A stretch of DNA of 64,000 nt from Ascarosepion bandense (Eukaryota; Mollusca; Cephalopoda; Sepiida; Sepiidae): NCBI GenBank assembly GCA_037127315.1, contig JBBBDQ010001028.1:620001-684000 (forward strand). The letters run 5' to 3'. Below, one piece after another: positions 1 to 58,454 of this stretch. Made by a program: the position numbers and the translations under genes. The notes beneath the pieces are model-generated. The model did not search any database and was not told the DNA's origin. It saw only the letters and a program-made list of their open reading frames with translations. Positions within the stretch are counted from its first letter, which is position 1. Every line of letters begins with the position of its first letter.

Positions 1-1630
1 CAAGAAAACACAGTGCAATTCAGGAAGGTACTAAGTATCTTCAATTTTATGTGTTAAATGACTAGTTTTAAGAAAAAAGTCATCATTAAATTTTCAATAG
101 TCCTCCAAGTTTCTGCATAATAAATTACATAACTTTATTATTAAGGATCAGAAATAGTACATGTATCTATTCTACTTGGAAATTGTTAGGTTTATGTGTG
201 TGTTTGTACATGCATACATGTACACAGAATATATAATGTATATTAAGGTTTTTTTATTTTAATTACTTTTCTGAAATTTGCACTTTTATTTATTTATTAT
301 TATTTATTATTATTTCCCCTCACAGATTCAAAAGTAGATTAAATCTCATAACCTTCAAAATGCTTTAAATAAAACCATTTCATTTACTGAAAGAAGATAT
401 GCTTTTATTCCTTGTCTTACCTTAGCTTACCATTCTTATAAAAGATTGAATTTGTTTTTAATCTGTCATGTAAAGAAAGAGACTTTGCTAAAGAAGAAAT
501 TATATGTAATCACTTAAGGTGCCTACAGTAAAAATGTATCCAAAGTCATCTTTATACTTTCTTTTATTTGGAGCACATTTTTATCAATTTTATTACTTAC
601 CTTCTTTATTTAATCATCATTTCTCGTGTATTATAAAGTATATCTACCTTATTTAGTTCAAAATTATTAAGATTTCTAAGAAGTCTTAATAAAAAGCCTG
701 AATCAAGGAACTTTTAAAACATTTTTCATATCCGTCATACTTTTTTTTTTTTTCCTGCTTCTGCTAAATTTTCTATCTAAGGTAATAAAATCAACTATAT
801 AAAAGAAAATTAGAAGTTCAGCCATACCCACACCCCATAGACTCAGCTGGATGATAGGTGACATAATAGGTAAAGAAGTAATGTAGCTTGAATGTACAAA
901 TAGGGTTTTTCACTGTGGAATAATTAATTTGGTCAGAAATATAAAACCTTCTATCTCCAAGGTAACACTTACTCTAGGGTTTTCTTGGGTAGCTGTTACA
1001 TAATTATACTAGGAATATGTGAATTCTGAAGGCATCCACAGTTAATGACTGACAAGGATTTTTAACCATCTGGCAAAAAGTGAATAGTCACATCACAATT
1101 TAATGATGTACAGATACTATACAGCATATATTGCATTCCATAAGGGTTTTACAGCCACTAACAAGTTTTTTTTTTTTTTTTTTTTTTTTTTGTGATTCAA
1201 GTTTGTTTTTGGAGGAGACTTCATAAGGCTGTGAATCTGGAGTTTGTTTTCACAAGTGTAACATGCAGAGATTTTGTTACAAAAATTATTTAAACTCCTT
1301 TCTACTGTCCACATTTTTTTGTTGATAAGTGAATCTGTACAAGACTAAATTCTCTGGAACTCCACGCAAAAAACAGCGCACTTGTGGAATGTCTCAATAA
1401 ATATACTCATGCATTGACTTCAGTACCTGGTAGACTCCATAGAATTTTGATTATATTCAGGTAAAGGGAGAAGTTACATGTTATTAGTCTGCACTCTAAT
1501 TTTTGGGGGGCACTTTACTAAAATCTTATGTTAGATATCCTATTGAATTTGCCAAGCTGAAAAATAAAAATAAGTCTGATATAATGCGTCACTGTAGAGG
1601 ATACTCCTGACACTTCTATGTAAATATGCT
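1..1630. other. AT-rich sequence, no gene seen
   Basis: No coding signal was found on either strand. It contains a poly(T) run at 1167-1191 and short AT-rich stretches. It lies downstream of HPD in that gene's direction. Confidence 0.5.
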
Positions 1631-1639
1631 TATTTGACT

Positions 1640-2045
1640 ATACTTCTGAGATGAGGTAGTATTGACATTGTTTGAACTGTTGTCTTCATCTTTATTGCCA
1701 TATTAACAATGTTTCAGCTCTTGCCTTCTTCAGGTAATTGGAATTTCAAACCGAACACTTTATTTTGATCACTGGAGTATGTTGTTCTCATTCTATGAGC
1801 TGTGCCACTTCCAGATGTTTTGGTTATCTCCCTTTAACTCAACTTTGTTCACCACTGCTTTAGCCAGGTATTGAATCCACAACTTTTTCAGATCAAGTCA
1901 CTGGATCTAACCATCACTTTTATCTACTGGGCCATGGACACGGAAATAACTAAGACATCTGGAAGTGGGATGAAATGTTGTGAAGATGGCAATAAAGATG
2001 AGGACAACTGTCTGAACAAAATGAATAATGCTTATTGTTTTATGT
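1640..2045 (-). repeat. Foldback repeat related to a Penelope-like element end
   Basis: Two arms of about 45 bp (about 1671-1716 and 1971-2017) are inverted copies sharing a TCATCTTTATTGCCAT core. The middle, including TGCCTTCTTCAGG and GTTCACCACTGCT, matches 41940-42230, which lies directly behind the Penelope-like element at 42380-43755. I take it as a second copy of that element's noncoding end. Confidence 0.55.
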
Positions 2046-2049
2046 AAAT

Positions 2050-3380
2050 ATTCTCAGATGTCATCTGTAGAAAAGACTGAATAAAAAAATTAAAAAAATA
2101 AGAGACAAGCGGAAAACTGTACTTAGTCTTAGCCAACATGTTTTGTCATCTGACTCTTTTGAGGAAATCAAAATGCTTTTCTCAAAAACTGCATTGAGGA
2201 AAAAGTTATTCCCCAATGTTTACAGAGGCTTGTCAAGTCTTTACACCATACTTTCCCTCTTTATGCGCATATATTCTTGAAATTATCAACACAGGAGTTG
2301 GAAAGAGAGACTACACTTCTGTCCTCATACATAGCAGAAAATGATTTCCATAAACATGAACAAACTGAGATAAAATAAGAAATTCAACTAGCTGCAACTA
2401 CAGTAGTATTGCAGAATAAACCAGATACGTTGATTCACAAAACACTTCAGAGAAGACCATAAGAACATGACTACGAGGGTTCAGATAAATCTTCACAAGC
2501 AGAGACTTTAGTTTAAGATTGTTTTGATGTGCATCTTGTAATTTAAAAAATTTTCGAGTAAGTAACAACATTTTGCTTTTTAGATTTACTTTGGGCAAAA
2601 TAAAATTGATTGCCTTGAAAAAGTCTGTCATGACAATGCTAAGACTAAGTACAGTTTTCTTCTGTCTCTTATTGTTTTATATTAAAGAGGAAACTAATGA
2701 AAGTTGTCATTTTATAAACTTTTACAGCAGTAGGCAATTTGCTTATGACCAACATGAATTGAGCTAGCAGTAATTATGTGTAGAAAATGAACTCTTTATA
2801 ACACTAAACATTATATGAAAAATTAATCTTTTAGGAATAAATTTAATTCTAGATAACATTTAAAACAAATACTGGAGTTACTATTGACCTGAAAATGTTT
2901 TGAAATAGATTTTTGTAAGAGAATTAAAGATGTTATATTTATGTGAAACTTTATTAATGCCAACAAAACAGTAAATTAGGATACAGAAAACAAAAGTGAA
3001 AAATAAGTGAAAATTGAAAAACATTCTTAGCTGCCATCTGGGCTGACAAAAAGGTATGGAAATTACAGGGAAAGTGATTCAAAACAAAATGGTTTACACA
3101 TTTTAGCACTTTTTTTTCTTTTTTTTTTTTTGTTTTGAACAAAAATATTCAGCTGAACATATTTTATGTAGATTCTATACAAACAATATGATTGATACCC
3201 AAAGACTGAAGCTAATCTATTTTCCTCATTTTTGATACTAAATTATTTTGTACCATTTTATAAAACTCTTGTTATGTTCAGATTTTCATTCTTTATTTTT
3301 GTTACTGCATCCAGTATGATCAAAAGTATCCAGTCATTTTCAATTAGAATTTTTATTTTGTCTTGTTTTTTATATAACCA
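2050..3380. other. AT-rich sequence, no gene seen
   Basis: The short open frames here (for example 2398-2767 on both strands) have no recognisable motif and biased, low-complexity translations. No repeat family was recognised. Confidence 0.4.
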
Positions 3381-3383
3381 ACC

Positions 3384-3424
<41 letters not shown>

Positions 3425-3725
3425 GGAAAACTTAGCTGATGCATTTCATCCTCTGATGGATTTTATCAAGGCAAATTCAAGGTTTTATTTTTTTAACAGA
3501 TATATAAATGAAAGTAAAAATTAGTTTTTAAAATTTTTAAATTTAAGAAATGCTCATCAGTTTAATCAAAAAGTCTCAGTAAATTATGGCGGATGTTAAG
3601 TGATACAATTCAAAGTCTAATAAAAGTGAATAAATAATCTTGTTGCATCAACAAAGGTAAGTTTTTCTTTTGTATTTATTCATATTGTGATTTTACAGAT
3701 ATATTTTTAGATATATCTGAAATTT

Positions 3726-3762
<37 letters not shown>
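3384..3762. repeat. Two (AC)n microsatellites
   Basis: Uninterrupted AC repeats lie at about 3384-3422 and 3727-3762, separated by about 300 bp of AT-rich sequence. The open frame through the first one is an artefact. Confidence 0.9.
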
Positions 3763-3764
<2 letters not shown>

Positions 3765-3949
3765 ATACGAGTTAAAAATTATTGCAGATTGGTATGCAAG
3801 TAACTCTCAAAAATACACTTGGTTATTAATATTATATTGCCATTAGTTAATATTTTTATATTGTTATTCATGTGACTGAAGTACTGATAATTTGCAAACT
3901 TGTTTTTCACTTTCCTTTCATAATTTAAAACCATCTGATATATATGATA

Positions 3950-4731
3950 TACAAGGTACAATGGGTAAAATGTCGCCATTATATAGTTTTAATTTCAAGC
4001 ATGCACTTTTTTGTTTTTGAATTTTGTTAACTGTGCAGTATAATAGGATCATTTGGACACCACCTGTGAGTAAAAGAGCACCATGACAATTCACTCTGAC
4101 ATAAATTTGGAAACTATGTGCTTAGCATTCACTCAAATACAAACATTTCAGAATTTTGGGTGTCATTTTAAGGACAGTGCAGAGGATTCAGAAAGAGTTG
4201 GATGAGTCTAATGGCAATTTTGAAGGTGTTCAATGATGGTGACATATGCTTCCATTCATCTTCCCATAGAGCCTCAGACTCAACACTATGCATTGATGGG
4301 GTAGTGCTGTCCTGGGACAAGAGGGTGGCTGCTGGCAACAGGATTTTGCACCATGCCACACAAGCAGGAGAACTCTGTCAAGGCTGTCACATCATAATTT
4401 CTGCAACCACATCATTGTTTACACCCGGCTGCAATCCCTTTGATTTTTATGTGTGGGGCACAGTTGAATGAAAGACCAACAAAACTCCTTGTAACACCAA
4501 AGATGAATCATTGCAGCATTCACCAACTTAAACAAGGAGTTCTTCCAAAAGAGCTGCAGGAAATTTCCAAGTCATTTGGAGACCAGTTAGTCAATGGCTA
4601 TTGAATAAATTTACTTTTTAGTATTTAAGAATATTTTTGTGTAAGTTTGGTAAATATATTGGTTAAAATGAGATGTCAGTGTTATTTTCCCTTTTGCGTA
4701 ATTTAAATGACAATTTAGCCATCCATGTGTA
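3950..4731 (+). mobile_element. Tc1/mariner-type relic, copy 1 of family B
   Basis: The ends are inverted copies: TACAAGGTACAATGGG on the left and, reversed, TACACATGGATGGCT on the right, with TA at both borders. The interior keeps a C-terminal transposase trace, FDFYVWGTVE near 4437-4468, resembling the catalytic-domain end of Tc1-like transposases. It is stopped right after that and frameshifted. It is homologous along its length to 13370-14217. Confidence 0.72.
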
Positions 4732-4928
4732 TTATATTATCCTTCACCAGTTTCATGCACAACACAATCTTCAGTTGCTGTGTATAGACTAACCATTATG
4801 TAATTTAAATTCTAATAAAAATATCTGGTTACCGCAATCAAATATATTATGTTTAATATAAAAAATTAATATTCACATCTCTAAGATCATTTTTTAATTT
4901 TTTTTACACATATATCAGTCAGTTTAGT

Positions 4929-5190
4929 GCCATACATGATACACGCTTTGGGCGATCATGTCTCGAAAGCGACATGACTGACTGGGCAGAAGATTATCCC
5001 ACAGTAGGTTGCCATTGCTTTCTGCGGTAGACTGGTTGCCGACCAAGGCTATGCAACCCAATCTGTCCTACTATTTAACCCATAACTGGAAGGAAGAGGC
5101 GGGTTAATACCTTTCCCAAGGGTATTTGCGCGTAAGTGAATACAATGGATTCAGCTGGAATTCGAACTCGGCTCCCCGGTTTCTCGTTTA
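4929..5190 (-). repeat. tRNA-derived SINE, truncated at its head
   Basis: Shares long matches with 47108-47340: TTTCTGCGGTAGACTGGTTG, CAATCTGTCC, ACCCATAACTGG and GGAATTCGAACTC. On the minus strand GAGTTCGAATTCC resembles a Pol III B box. The head with the A box is missing because the copy stops at about 5190. Confidence 0.75.
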
Positions 5191-5571
5191 TGTATATCTA
5201 TAATATAGCATCCTCGCAAATCATTAGCAAGTTCATTACGCATGAATATTTGCAGATTTAACTATGCACAAAAGGTAGCTTCATCTACCATAATTATTCA
5301 AATCCACACATGGTTTTCAATTCAGGAAGGAAAAATAAGAAAGGATATTATTTCTTAATTGCATGTAAAAATGAAAACTCGTTAAAAAATACCAGATAAG
5401 TTAGCAATGTGTTTCCTTTATGAAACATGAAAAAAATGACAAAAAACTTATCTTAGCTGACACGTTTCATCCTCTAAATGACTTTATCAAAGCAAATGTG
5501 GACAAAATGCATCAGCTAAGTTTTCTTTTTGTCTTTATTCAGATTTACAGATACTCTCTCTATCTATATAT

Positions 5572-5573
<2 letters not shown>

Positions 5574-5630
<57 letters not shown>
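5574..5630. repeat. (AT)n then (AC)n microsatellite
   Basis: A TA run to about 5610 is followed by a CA run. Both strands show false open frames (alternating Tyr/Ile or Cys/Val). It lies 230 bp beyond the HPD stop codon, probably within or just past the 3' UTR. Confidence 0.9.
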
Positions 5631-5632
<2 letters not shown>

Positions 5633-5731
5633 AAAAGAAAATAAACTACCAATAAAAGTTTCTTGACTACACTCTGAATCCCTTGTATAAATTTGTTTCC
5701 CTTTTACACTGACCTTTGTTGCAACAAAAAC

Positions 5732-5737
5732 TTTATT
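5732..5737 (-). promoter_or_regulatory. Candidate HPD poly(A) signal
   Basis: A minus-strand AATAAA lies 128 nt after the HPD stop codon, with T/G-rich sequence further downstream. It is the first such hexamer after the stop. Longer 3' UTRs are common, so it may not be the main site. Confidence 0.4.
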
Positions 5738-5864
5738 CAATTCTTTGGTATTACACACTACATATTTGCAACTTATTTTTCCTTTTTTCTTTTTTTTTTC
5801 TTTAATTCTAGTCATATACTGTAGACTTATACTACAGTATATACTTATTAGCCAATTTTTTTAT

Positions 5865-51682
<45,818 letters not shown>

Positions 51683-51999
51683 CTGTGGAAAGAAAAACGT
51701 AACTCTTAAAAAAGACAACCTTTAATATTTTTGTTTATAACGTACAGAAAATGAAGTTTTGTAATAAATCATTACAAAACTGTTCATACTTTCTGATCAG
51801 GTGTCTCAATCTCGATACTTACGATTACGAAAAACTGTAATCCCGCTTATATTTCACACTTACAAATGATGCATATCACTTTCTTGTGGAGGTTGATTTT
51901 GTTCAAAAGGGAAAATGCATATATATATATACCGCACAACAGACAACTGGGAGGAAATTATAAAGAAAAATCAATACATTTAAAGAAAACAATATATAT

Positions 52000-52740
52000 C
52001 TTCATAAAAAAATATGATGATTCAATAAAATCACTTTCATCCTGAAGACGTGGAAGCGACTGGATTATGTGGTTCATGCTCATCTTAGAAATCTTAATGC
52101 TAGTTGGATTCCTTCTCGACGACGTGCCAAAGAAATGAAAATGAAAATCTAGGAGGCCATATTTTGAGAGTCATTTGCTACACTTAGGTCACCTGAGCTA
52201 TATGGGAAAGTCCTACTGGCTCACGTACGGCCACCATCTATTCATGGATAGATTTTTATGTGCAACACTTCGATGTGGTCCTGCAAGAAAAATTGCGGCT
52301 GTATGACATTTCTTCACATTACAGAAGAGGACTATCAAAGATTACGTGAAATTAATGCTCATCACCGGAAGTAATTCCACGGGGTCGGCGTAGGTTTGCC
52401 TGATGTTCTATCAGTACACATTCAGTACACATTCTGTTCCAAGTTGAAGTTCTTCTCATATGTGTACACAGAGCTGCTAGAGGTACTTGTAATTCTTCAG
52501 CAAACATTTTGGTCAGATAATATTTTTCGCCCAGTCTTATTTGATAGTTAGTGCCACGATCACAGAGGCCTCCTCACTTACTGTGTGAGATTAGTGGGGC
52601 TGCTATGTTAATGCTCTAGGTAGACTGGAAGATAAATGAGAATGGGAAATTTGGTGCGTGTTATGTTGTCTCCTATTTACGGCCAGTTAAAAGTGTCCTC
52701 TCAACTACCTGACTCACTCTGTAGACACGATAACTCTTTC
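52000..52740. other. Unassigned sequence with weak coding look
   Basis: The plus strand near 52045-52150 reads RLDYVVHAHLRNLNASW and then IPSRRRAKEMKM, broken by stops. It could be a retroelement remnant but I do not recognise it. Composition differs from the AT-rich flanks. Confidence 0.3.
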
Positions 52741-52757
52741 CCTGATCATGTGTGGCT

Positions 52758-52852
52758 AAAATTAACTAATTTAAAATTAGCCATAGTACGAAATGCAGGA
52801 CAAGACTAAAAATTAACCATAGTACCAAATTCAGGACAAAACTAAAAAATTC
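52758..52852 (+). repeat. Two tandem ~46-bp units
   Basis: AAATTAGCCATAGTACGAAA then TGCAGGACAAGACTAAAA, repeated as AAATTAACCATAGTACCAAA then TTCAGGACAAAACTAAAA. Confidence 0.8.
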
Positions 52853-53040
52853 TCAAAACGATCATCAAATAAAACATGTCAAATATACCATATGAATATG
52901 AACATAGTGAAAGAATTAATTGAAATATAACCAGGTATTGTTATGAATCAAATGAATAATGATAACGTAATGCAGAAGAATTAAAAGAAAATAATAGCTA
53001 GCATGAAAATTTTGCGATGTGGACAACTACTCATGCAAAA

Positions 53041-53085
<45 letters not shown>

Positions 53086-53173
53086 TCTCCACTCTATGTC
53101 TTCCCACATACATACACAGCAAACCAAAGATTTTTGTCATTTAAATGTAAATCATCTGCACAACCAACAGCAA

Positions 53174-53228
53174 CATTGCCTGATGATGAGAATCTATGTC
53201 GAAACATAGAAATTTCTGTGTCGCAATG
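53174..53228 (+). ncRNA. Hammerhead-ribozyme-like sequence, copy 2
   Basis: Same order as copy 1: CATTGC (53174-53179), CTGATGA, a stem II arm starting TGAG whose partner has decayed, GAAA (53201-53204), ACA/TGT stem III, GTC at 53220-53222, GCAATG (53223-53228). The upstream ~40 bp (CATTTAAATGTAAATCATCT) are shared with copy 3. Confidence 0.58.
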
Positions 53229-53350
53229 TACAATTAATTCATAACTATATAATTATATTAAGCTCTATAATACTCATTATATTGAGCACTGTTCATAATA
53301 AAATAAATGCCAGAGCACTCAAAATAAAAATAAAAAAATAAAAAACCTTG

Positions 53351-53366
53351 AGTCCTTTTCACCTGG

Positions 53367-53417
<51 letters not shown>

Positions 53418-53554
53418 TATGGTTACGTCAATTTTACATTGCTACATGGAAATTTCTATGTTTCGAGATTAATTCTCATCATCAGGCAATGTTGGTGTGG
53501 TTGTGCAGACGATTTACATTTAAATCTTTAAAGACTTTAGTCCTCTTCACTTGG

Positions 53555-53560
<6 letters not shown>
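53351..53560 (-). repeat. 188-bp unit with duplicated edge (retrozyme-like)
   Basis: AGTCCTTTTCACCTGGAATT at 53351 recurs as AGTCCTCTTCACTTGGAATT at 53539, followed each time by a long AT run, giving a period of 188 bp. One hammerhead-like motif (53437-53491) lies inside the period. A further inverted edge, AATTCCAAGTGAAG, closes the second AT run near 53596. Confidence 0.6.
53437..53491 (-). ncRNA. Hammerhead-ribozyme-like sequence, copy 3
   Basis: On the minus strand: CATTGC (53491-53486), CTGATGA, T bulge, GAG-AATTAAT-CTC stem II, GAAA, stem III ACAT/ATGT, triplet GTA, GCAATG (53442-53437). This copy has the best stem II and III of the three. GUA is an allowed cleavage triplet. Confidence 0.62.
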
Positions 53561-53600
<40 letters not shown>

Positions 53601-53639
53601 CCAAGTGAAGTGGAGTGTTTTATATTCTTTGGGTCGGTG

Positions 53640-54130
53640 TGGAATAATGTTGGAAGTTATATATTATTGCCAGTGAAAATGACAGGACTTTGCTGAATTG
53701 TTAAATAATATCTCGGTCGGTGTGGAATTTTGCCAAGAAATGTATTTTTCTCTTAGTGGCGCAGGGAAATGTCTCTGAGTGTGAAAACGCAGCTGTCGAG
53801 CTAGAATTTTGTTTTGACTAACCGAGGTCAAAAGAGTCAGCTCCCGAGGCGAGAGAGAATGCACCCGAAGTGCCAGGTGTCAGTGAATTAACTATTTAAG
53901 TGAGGTCAACTGTTACAAAGAAAGTTTGGAGAGTTGAGTCTAGCAGTTTGCAGACAGCAGTTGGAGAGAGCTATTCTGGCGGCTCCGATGCGTGTGTACT
54001 CTAACCAAACCAAACCCACTCCACACCAAGTCACCGAAAGGCGAATAAAATATAATTGTATATTTTTTATATACGGAGTGATGTCTGTCGATTTTATTAG
54101 GTGTGACAAAGCAAGTTATTGTGTTTGAAA
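53640..54130 (+). repeat. Possible solo LTR, unassigned
   Basis: Repeats a short word at its start (GGTCGGTGTGGAAT at 53631 and 53714). It holds CTATTTAAG at 53891 as a possible promoter box and AATAAA at about 54046. No coding partner was recognised, so this is a guess from layout. Confidence 0.3.
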
Positions 54131-54256
54131 TTTATATTTCATAATTTTTCATATTTGATTTGAGCATATCCCCGCCGAATAGGTTGCACTTTGTTTTCGT
54201 CGACGAAGAAGCGGTTAATTCTCCGACATTTTGATTCAACACTATTGTCGTCGTTC

Positions 54257-54291
<35 letters not shown>

Positions 54292-54340
54292 GTTACGACG
54301 GCACGGAAACTGAAAAACAGCACACACACACACAAAAAAA
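54257..54340. repeat. (GT)n and (AC)n microsatellites
   Basis: GT run at 54257-54288 and a short AC run at 54321-54334 that can pair with it. Confidence 0.85.
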
Positions 54341-54599
54341 AAAACAAGAAGCTAAACGATTGCGATAAAGTCAAGGTAGGTGACATTTTTCTTTTGCCTT
54401 TTGGGTGCTTTGCTCTTGTTTTCGTTATAAGAAAAGTTGCTGGTTCATGCAAAAACTACTATAGAACAGCATACTTTTTGAAGTTGTGTGCAAAGGCTGA
54501 CCGTGGAGTCAGAGGGTGCGGTTCTTTCGGTTACATAAAGAGGGTGGTCAGCGCATGCGAGGGATAAAAAATTAAAGTTGGAAAAAGAATTGAATTTGG

Positions 54600-55760
54600 A
54601 AAAAAAATTAAGTTGGAAAAAATAATTAGAATTGTAAAACAAAAGAAACAGAGTTGAAAGAAAACGATGAAGAAATAGAGAACGTGGCAATTTCAGAAGA
54701 GATAATCTGTTGTAAAACGTGAAAAAATTTTTCGGATTCTTTCAGTCGTTAAGTTTGATTCTGGCGACAACTAGTTGTAGTCAGGTGAAAGCCATTATTG
54801 GAATTACCTTCTATCTCCGCTTTGTAGAAAAAACATAAGAAAAGCGCGATAGGTAAGTTCCATGAGGTTAATTGGAGTTTTTATAAGGAATACAAAAAAA
54901 AAAAAAAGAAATTTCATTGAAGGATTGAAGATGTTGGAGAAGAGAACAGCGCTCGAAAAAGAAGATTAGATTAGCTTTATTATGGCACTTTGGGTAGTAG
55001 TTGTCAGTCCGCTTAGAAAACGTTTAGATGTGGTGAAAACGGGTTCATTTTAAGATTAAGTTAGTTAGAATTTTGAGGGTGGCGAACAAATCCTCCAATC
55101 GAGATATATGCCAGCATCATCAGATAAGAATGTTAAGAATACAAGGAACTATCTTTAATTTATTTAATAATATCTATTGGTATTTTGGATTCATAAATTA
55201 TGTATTTGTGAAAAGAATTTGGAGGTAATGTAATGTTTTAATCGCGTGTGTATGATTGGTAGTAATGTTATAAATATATGTTTTTATATTTTTATTTTGT
55301 TTTAATATTTACTATTATTTATTATGGTATATCATTTATACTGATTAATTGTAATATTGTAATGATTTAGTATGGTAATTTATATGCATGTTTCTTATTT
55401 ATATATTATTACTTAATTATGTTATTGTAATAATTTTAATACATAGATATTTAGTATTTGATTATTTCATTGAAAACTTCTAACCATTAACATATTATTT
55501 TTCCAAAAAAATTATTTTATTTATAAAAAAGTTCGCTTAATACTTTTATACATTATTTTCACTAGAATTTTAAGCGGAAATATATTTCGTTTTTACGATT
55601 CCAGACTCATATACGCACACATTCATAAAATGATTCTTTCATACACATTAATACATGATTCTCTCATGTTGTTTAGAATAGAAATTCATTCATACCTTAT
55701 TTCACATATTATCTTTACTTACTCATAAACGCACACATTCACACATGACCTCTCTCAACA
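54600..55760. other. AT-rich sequence, no gene seen
   Basis: A-rich, lysine-like repeats at 54565-54640 and then AT-rich sequence. No motif recognised. Confidence 0.4.
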
Positions 55761-55769
55761 CATATATAG

Positions 55770-56150
55770 GATACAAATACTATATCATCTATCAAGTAAC
55801 TAAAACACACAAAGTAAAATTGCACACCCGCAAAATCGGATCCAAACGACTAGAAGCATTTTGAGAAAACCCAACTATAACAAAGTAAAATTGCACACCC
55901 GCAAAAGTGGATTCAAATGACTAAAAACATTTTGGAAAAAAACAGACCAAAAAATATTCTCAAGTCATTGTGAAAAGCAAAATTCTGAATACTGATTGGA
56001 TTAAAAGTAGAAAATTCATATATGACGTTTTTTCACACCTAGAAGCAAAAAGGCCTGTAAGATGAGAAGCTTTACTATTTAAACCACGTTGCTAACCGGT
56101 CAAAATCAGTCCAGCATGGGAGCGGTTAAGTGATGAGTCTGGAATTGTAA
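55770..56150 (+). repeat. Repeat module X, partial copy
   Basis: AAAATTGCACACCCGCAAAA occurs twice (55818 and 55888). AAGTCATTGTGAAAAGCAAA and CCGGTCAAAATCAGTC match 34980-35230. ACTATTTAAACC at 56080 may be a promoter box. Confidence 0.65.
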
Positions 56151-56942
56151 AAACGTGGCAATGTAACAAAAATTTTAAAGGCAGTCAGAATGGAAGCGGT
56201 ATCTGATAGCATCTCGCCACAATGTAAAGAAGAGACTTCAAGCTGACTCGGTCACGTCTCGCCTTTACTGCCAATTTTCTTTTCTTTTTCACTCCACACC
56301 GCCAAAGAGAGCAGCAACAACAACAGAAGGACACGTTAAGTACAATTTATTTATTTGTTTAACCTTCTCTCTCACTATTTCCTCCACCCACCAAAAAGAG
56401 GAAGGAGCATAAGACTTTACATTCTTCTACTACACAACCATGAACTTTAAACTTCTGTGGACATTTTAAATACTTACTTTTCTCTTTGAACAATTTTAAC
56501 TACAAAGCTATGTGCATTTTCTCAATGAATATTTTTCTTCTCACGAAATTTCGTTTATATTTTTTCTTCTTACAATTTTGTCAATCTGTTAATAAATTTT
56601 TGCTTTAATGTAGAAACGAAATATTTTATCCTTCCATATTTCAACATTCAACCTTTAACCTTCTGATATTTGAATTGTGGGGACTTCGGATGTGTTTAGC
56701 ACAAGGCCAATTTACCAAGCATCACCGAGGCCCCTACACATACATTCATAACTGTTTCTCTCATGTTTTTTAAAAAAGAAAATTCGTTCCATCATTTGAC
56801 ACGTGTGTACAATACTTGTTACGTATTTTGAACGAAAATGTATTTCGTCACTGTTATTTACACATATCATCGTTACCGACATATATACACACACATTTCA
56901 TCTATAATTTTGAGATGGTTAATGTTTATTAGTTCGGCTAAT

Positions 56943-57645
56943 GACATACATAACCAAACTCCCTACAGCTTACAGGTTTTATCCAGAATTATCATCAGAA
57001 TTATCAGAAGGTTTTCATCAGAATGTTGGTTGGCATCAGACAGTTGGAATGTGTGGAATAATAAAATATGCATTTTGTATTTTAAAATAAAAATTTATTA
57101 AAAGGAAAGAATAACAAGAATAGGTAGTAGTTATTGTTCATTGAGAAAGTTAAGGGTTTCACGAGTTGTTGAAAATCTTCTTAGTAGTAATTTGTTGGAA
57201 AGAGTTCATGCATAAGTATGTATGTACTAGCGTTTATTTGGTAGGAATGTTTTTGGATTGAGAAGAAGAAGTAAAATAAATCAGCACATGAGAAAGAAGG
57301 AGAAAACAAGGTGCAACGTGACCTTATGTCCGGGTCGACTTGAAGTTGAAGTTACATTTTAGTTGTGTCTCTCTCGCTGCTCTCATCTGAGTGACTGACT
57401 GACGCTGATCGAGGTCATTTTTATGAATTTAGATTTTTCGCACTTGATCGCGAAGTTCTTTTTGGTCCTGCAAGTCGCTTCCATTGGTCAAAATCAGTTT
57501 AACATCTATTTGCGAAATCCGTTTCGACTTTTTTAAAGCACATGGTCAATACTTTTTCTGTTTGGGAAAAACCAGAATTTCACACGTCATTGTGAATTTT
57601 TGTAAAAGTAAAGAAGGTTGATTTTAGTTCTTAATTTCCTATCCC
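56943..57645 (+). repeat. Module P plus Q, copy 1 (uninterrupted)
   Basis: About 600 bp (P) are repeated at 58800-59418, and the next ~105 bp (Q: CACATGGTCA..GGGAAAAACCAG..TTCCTATCCCACA) at 61243-61355. It contains AATTATCAGAAGGTTTTCAT, AGGTAGTAGTTA, GCACATGAGAAAGAAG and CTGATCGAGGTCATTT. Noncoding as far as I can see. Confidence 0.8.
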
Positions 57646-58454
57646 ACAGAACTTCCCTTCCATTTGACGGAGTCTGCTTTGAATGATTTGTAACGGTGTC
57701 GCTTTTCAAAATAGTAGGGGTTTTTTGCCTTTTTTGTGGGTTGGAATGTGTTTCCATAATTGTTGTCAATTTTTAAGCCTCTTGTTTGAAATCCATACGA
57801 GTACGTATATTTAGTTTTTCCGTAAATCGAAGGTCACATTTTATAATATTTTACAGGAAAAAAATGAAACGTATTTTTCAAGACGAAAATAAAATAAGTG
57901 AATTTTTTTTTTATTTTTAAAGTTTTAAATATTTAAAAGTGGCAAGCAGCTTGTTTCGTTGAAAGAGTTTGTAGTTTTAAGTTGATTAGAATTGTTTATT
58001 TTTTTAAAATTCCGTTGCTGATAATTCATCGGCATGTAATTTGAAGTTTAGAATTTTGGAACGCTTGAAATTCGATAAAGTCAGGAAAGAAATGTGTATT
58101 TTTTAATGAAAGACATAAAAAAGGTTGATAAGGTTGGTTTCATATAAATTTAAACAATTGTATTCAATAAAAAAGTTATATTTTTAGGTACTTATCTTTG
58201 GAGGTAAGAGTACGTTGAAATTTTCCAGTTGTCGGTAGAGGTTCATATTGTATCAGCATATAATTTGACACCAGGGTTTATTCACGCGTGTTGGGCTCTG
58301 TTTTCTTTTTCTTTTCTTTTCTTTTTTTTTTCTTTCTTTTTCTTCTGTCCTTTCTTTCTTGTCTGGTAGAAGGGCAATCGCCATTTTATGTTGTAATACT
58401 TGTGTTTTTGTTTTTTTTATGTCGTGGTAAACATTTTTTTTTTTTTGGTTTTTT

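Larger units (their letters stand above)
53041..53596. repeat. Three (AT)n arrays
   Basis: AT runs at about 53041-53082, 53370-53412 and 53557-53596; open frames through them are artefacts. Confidence 0.9.
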
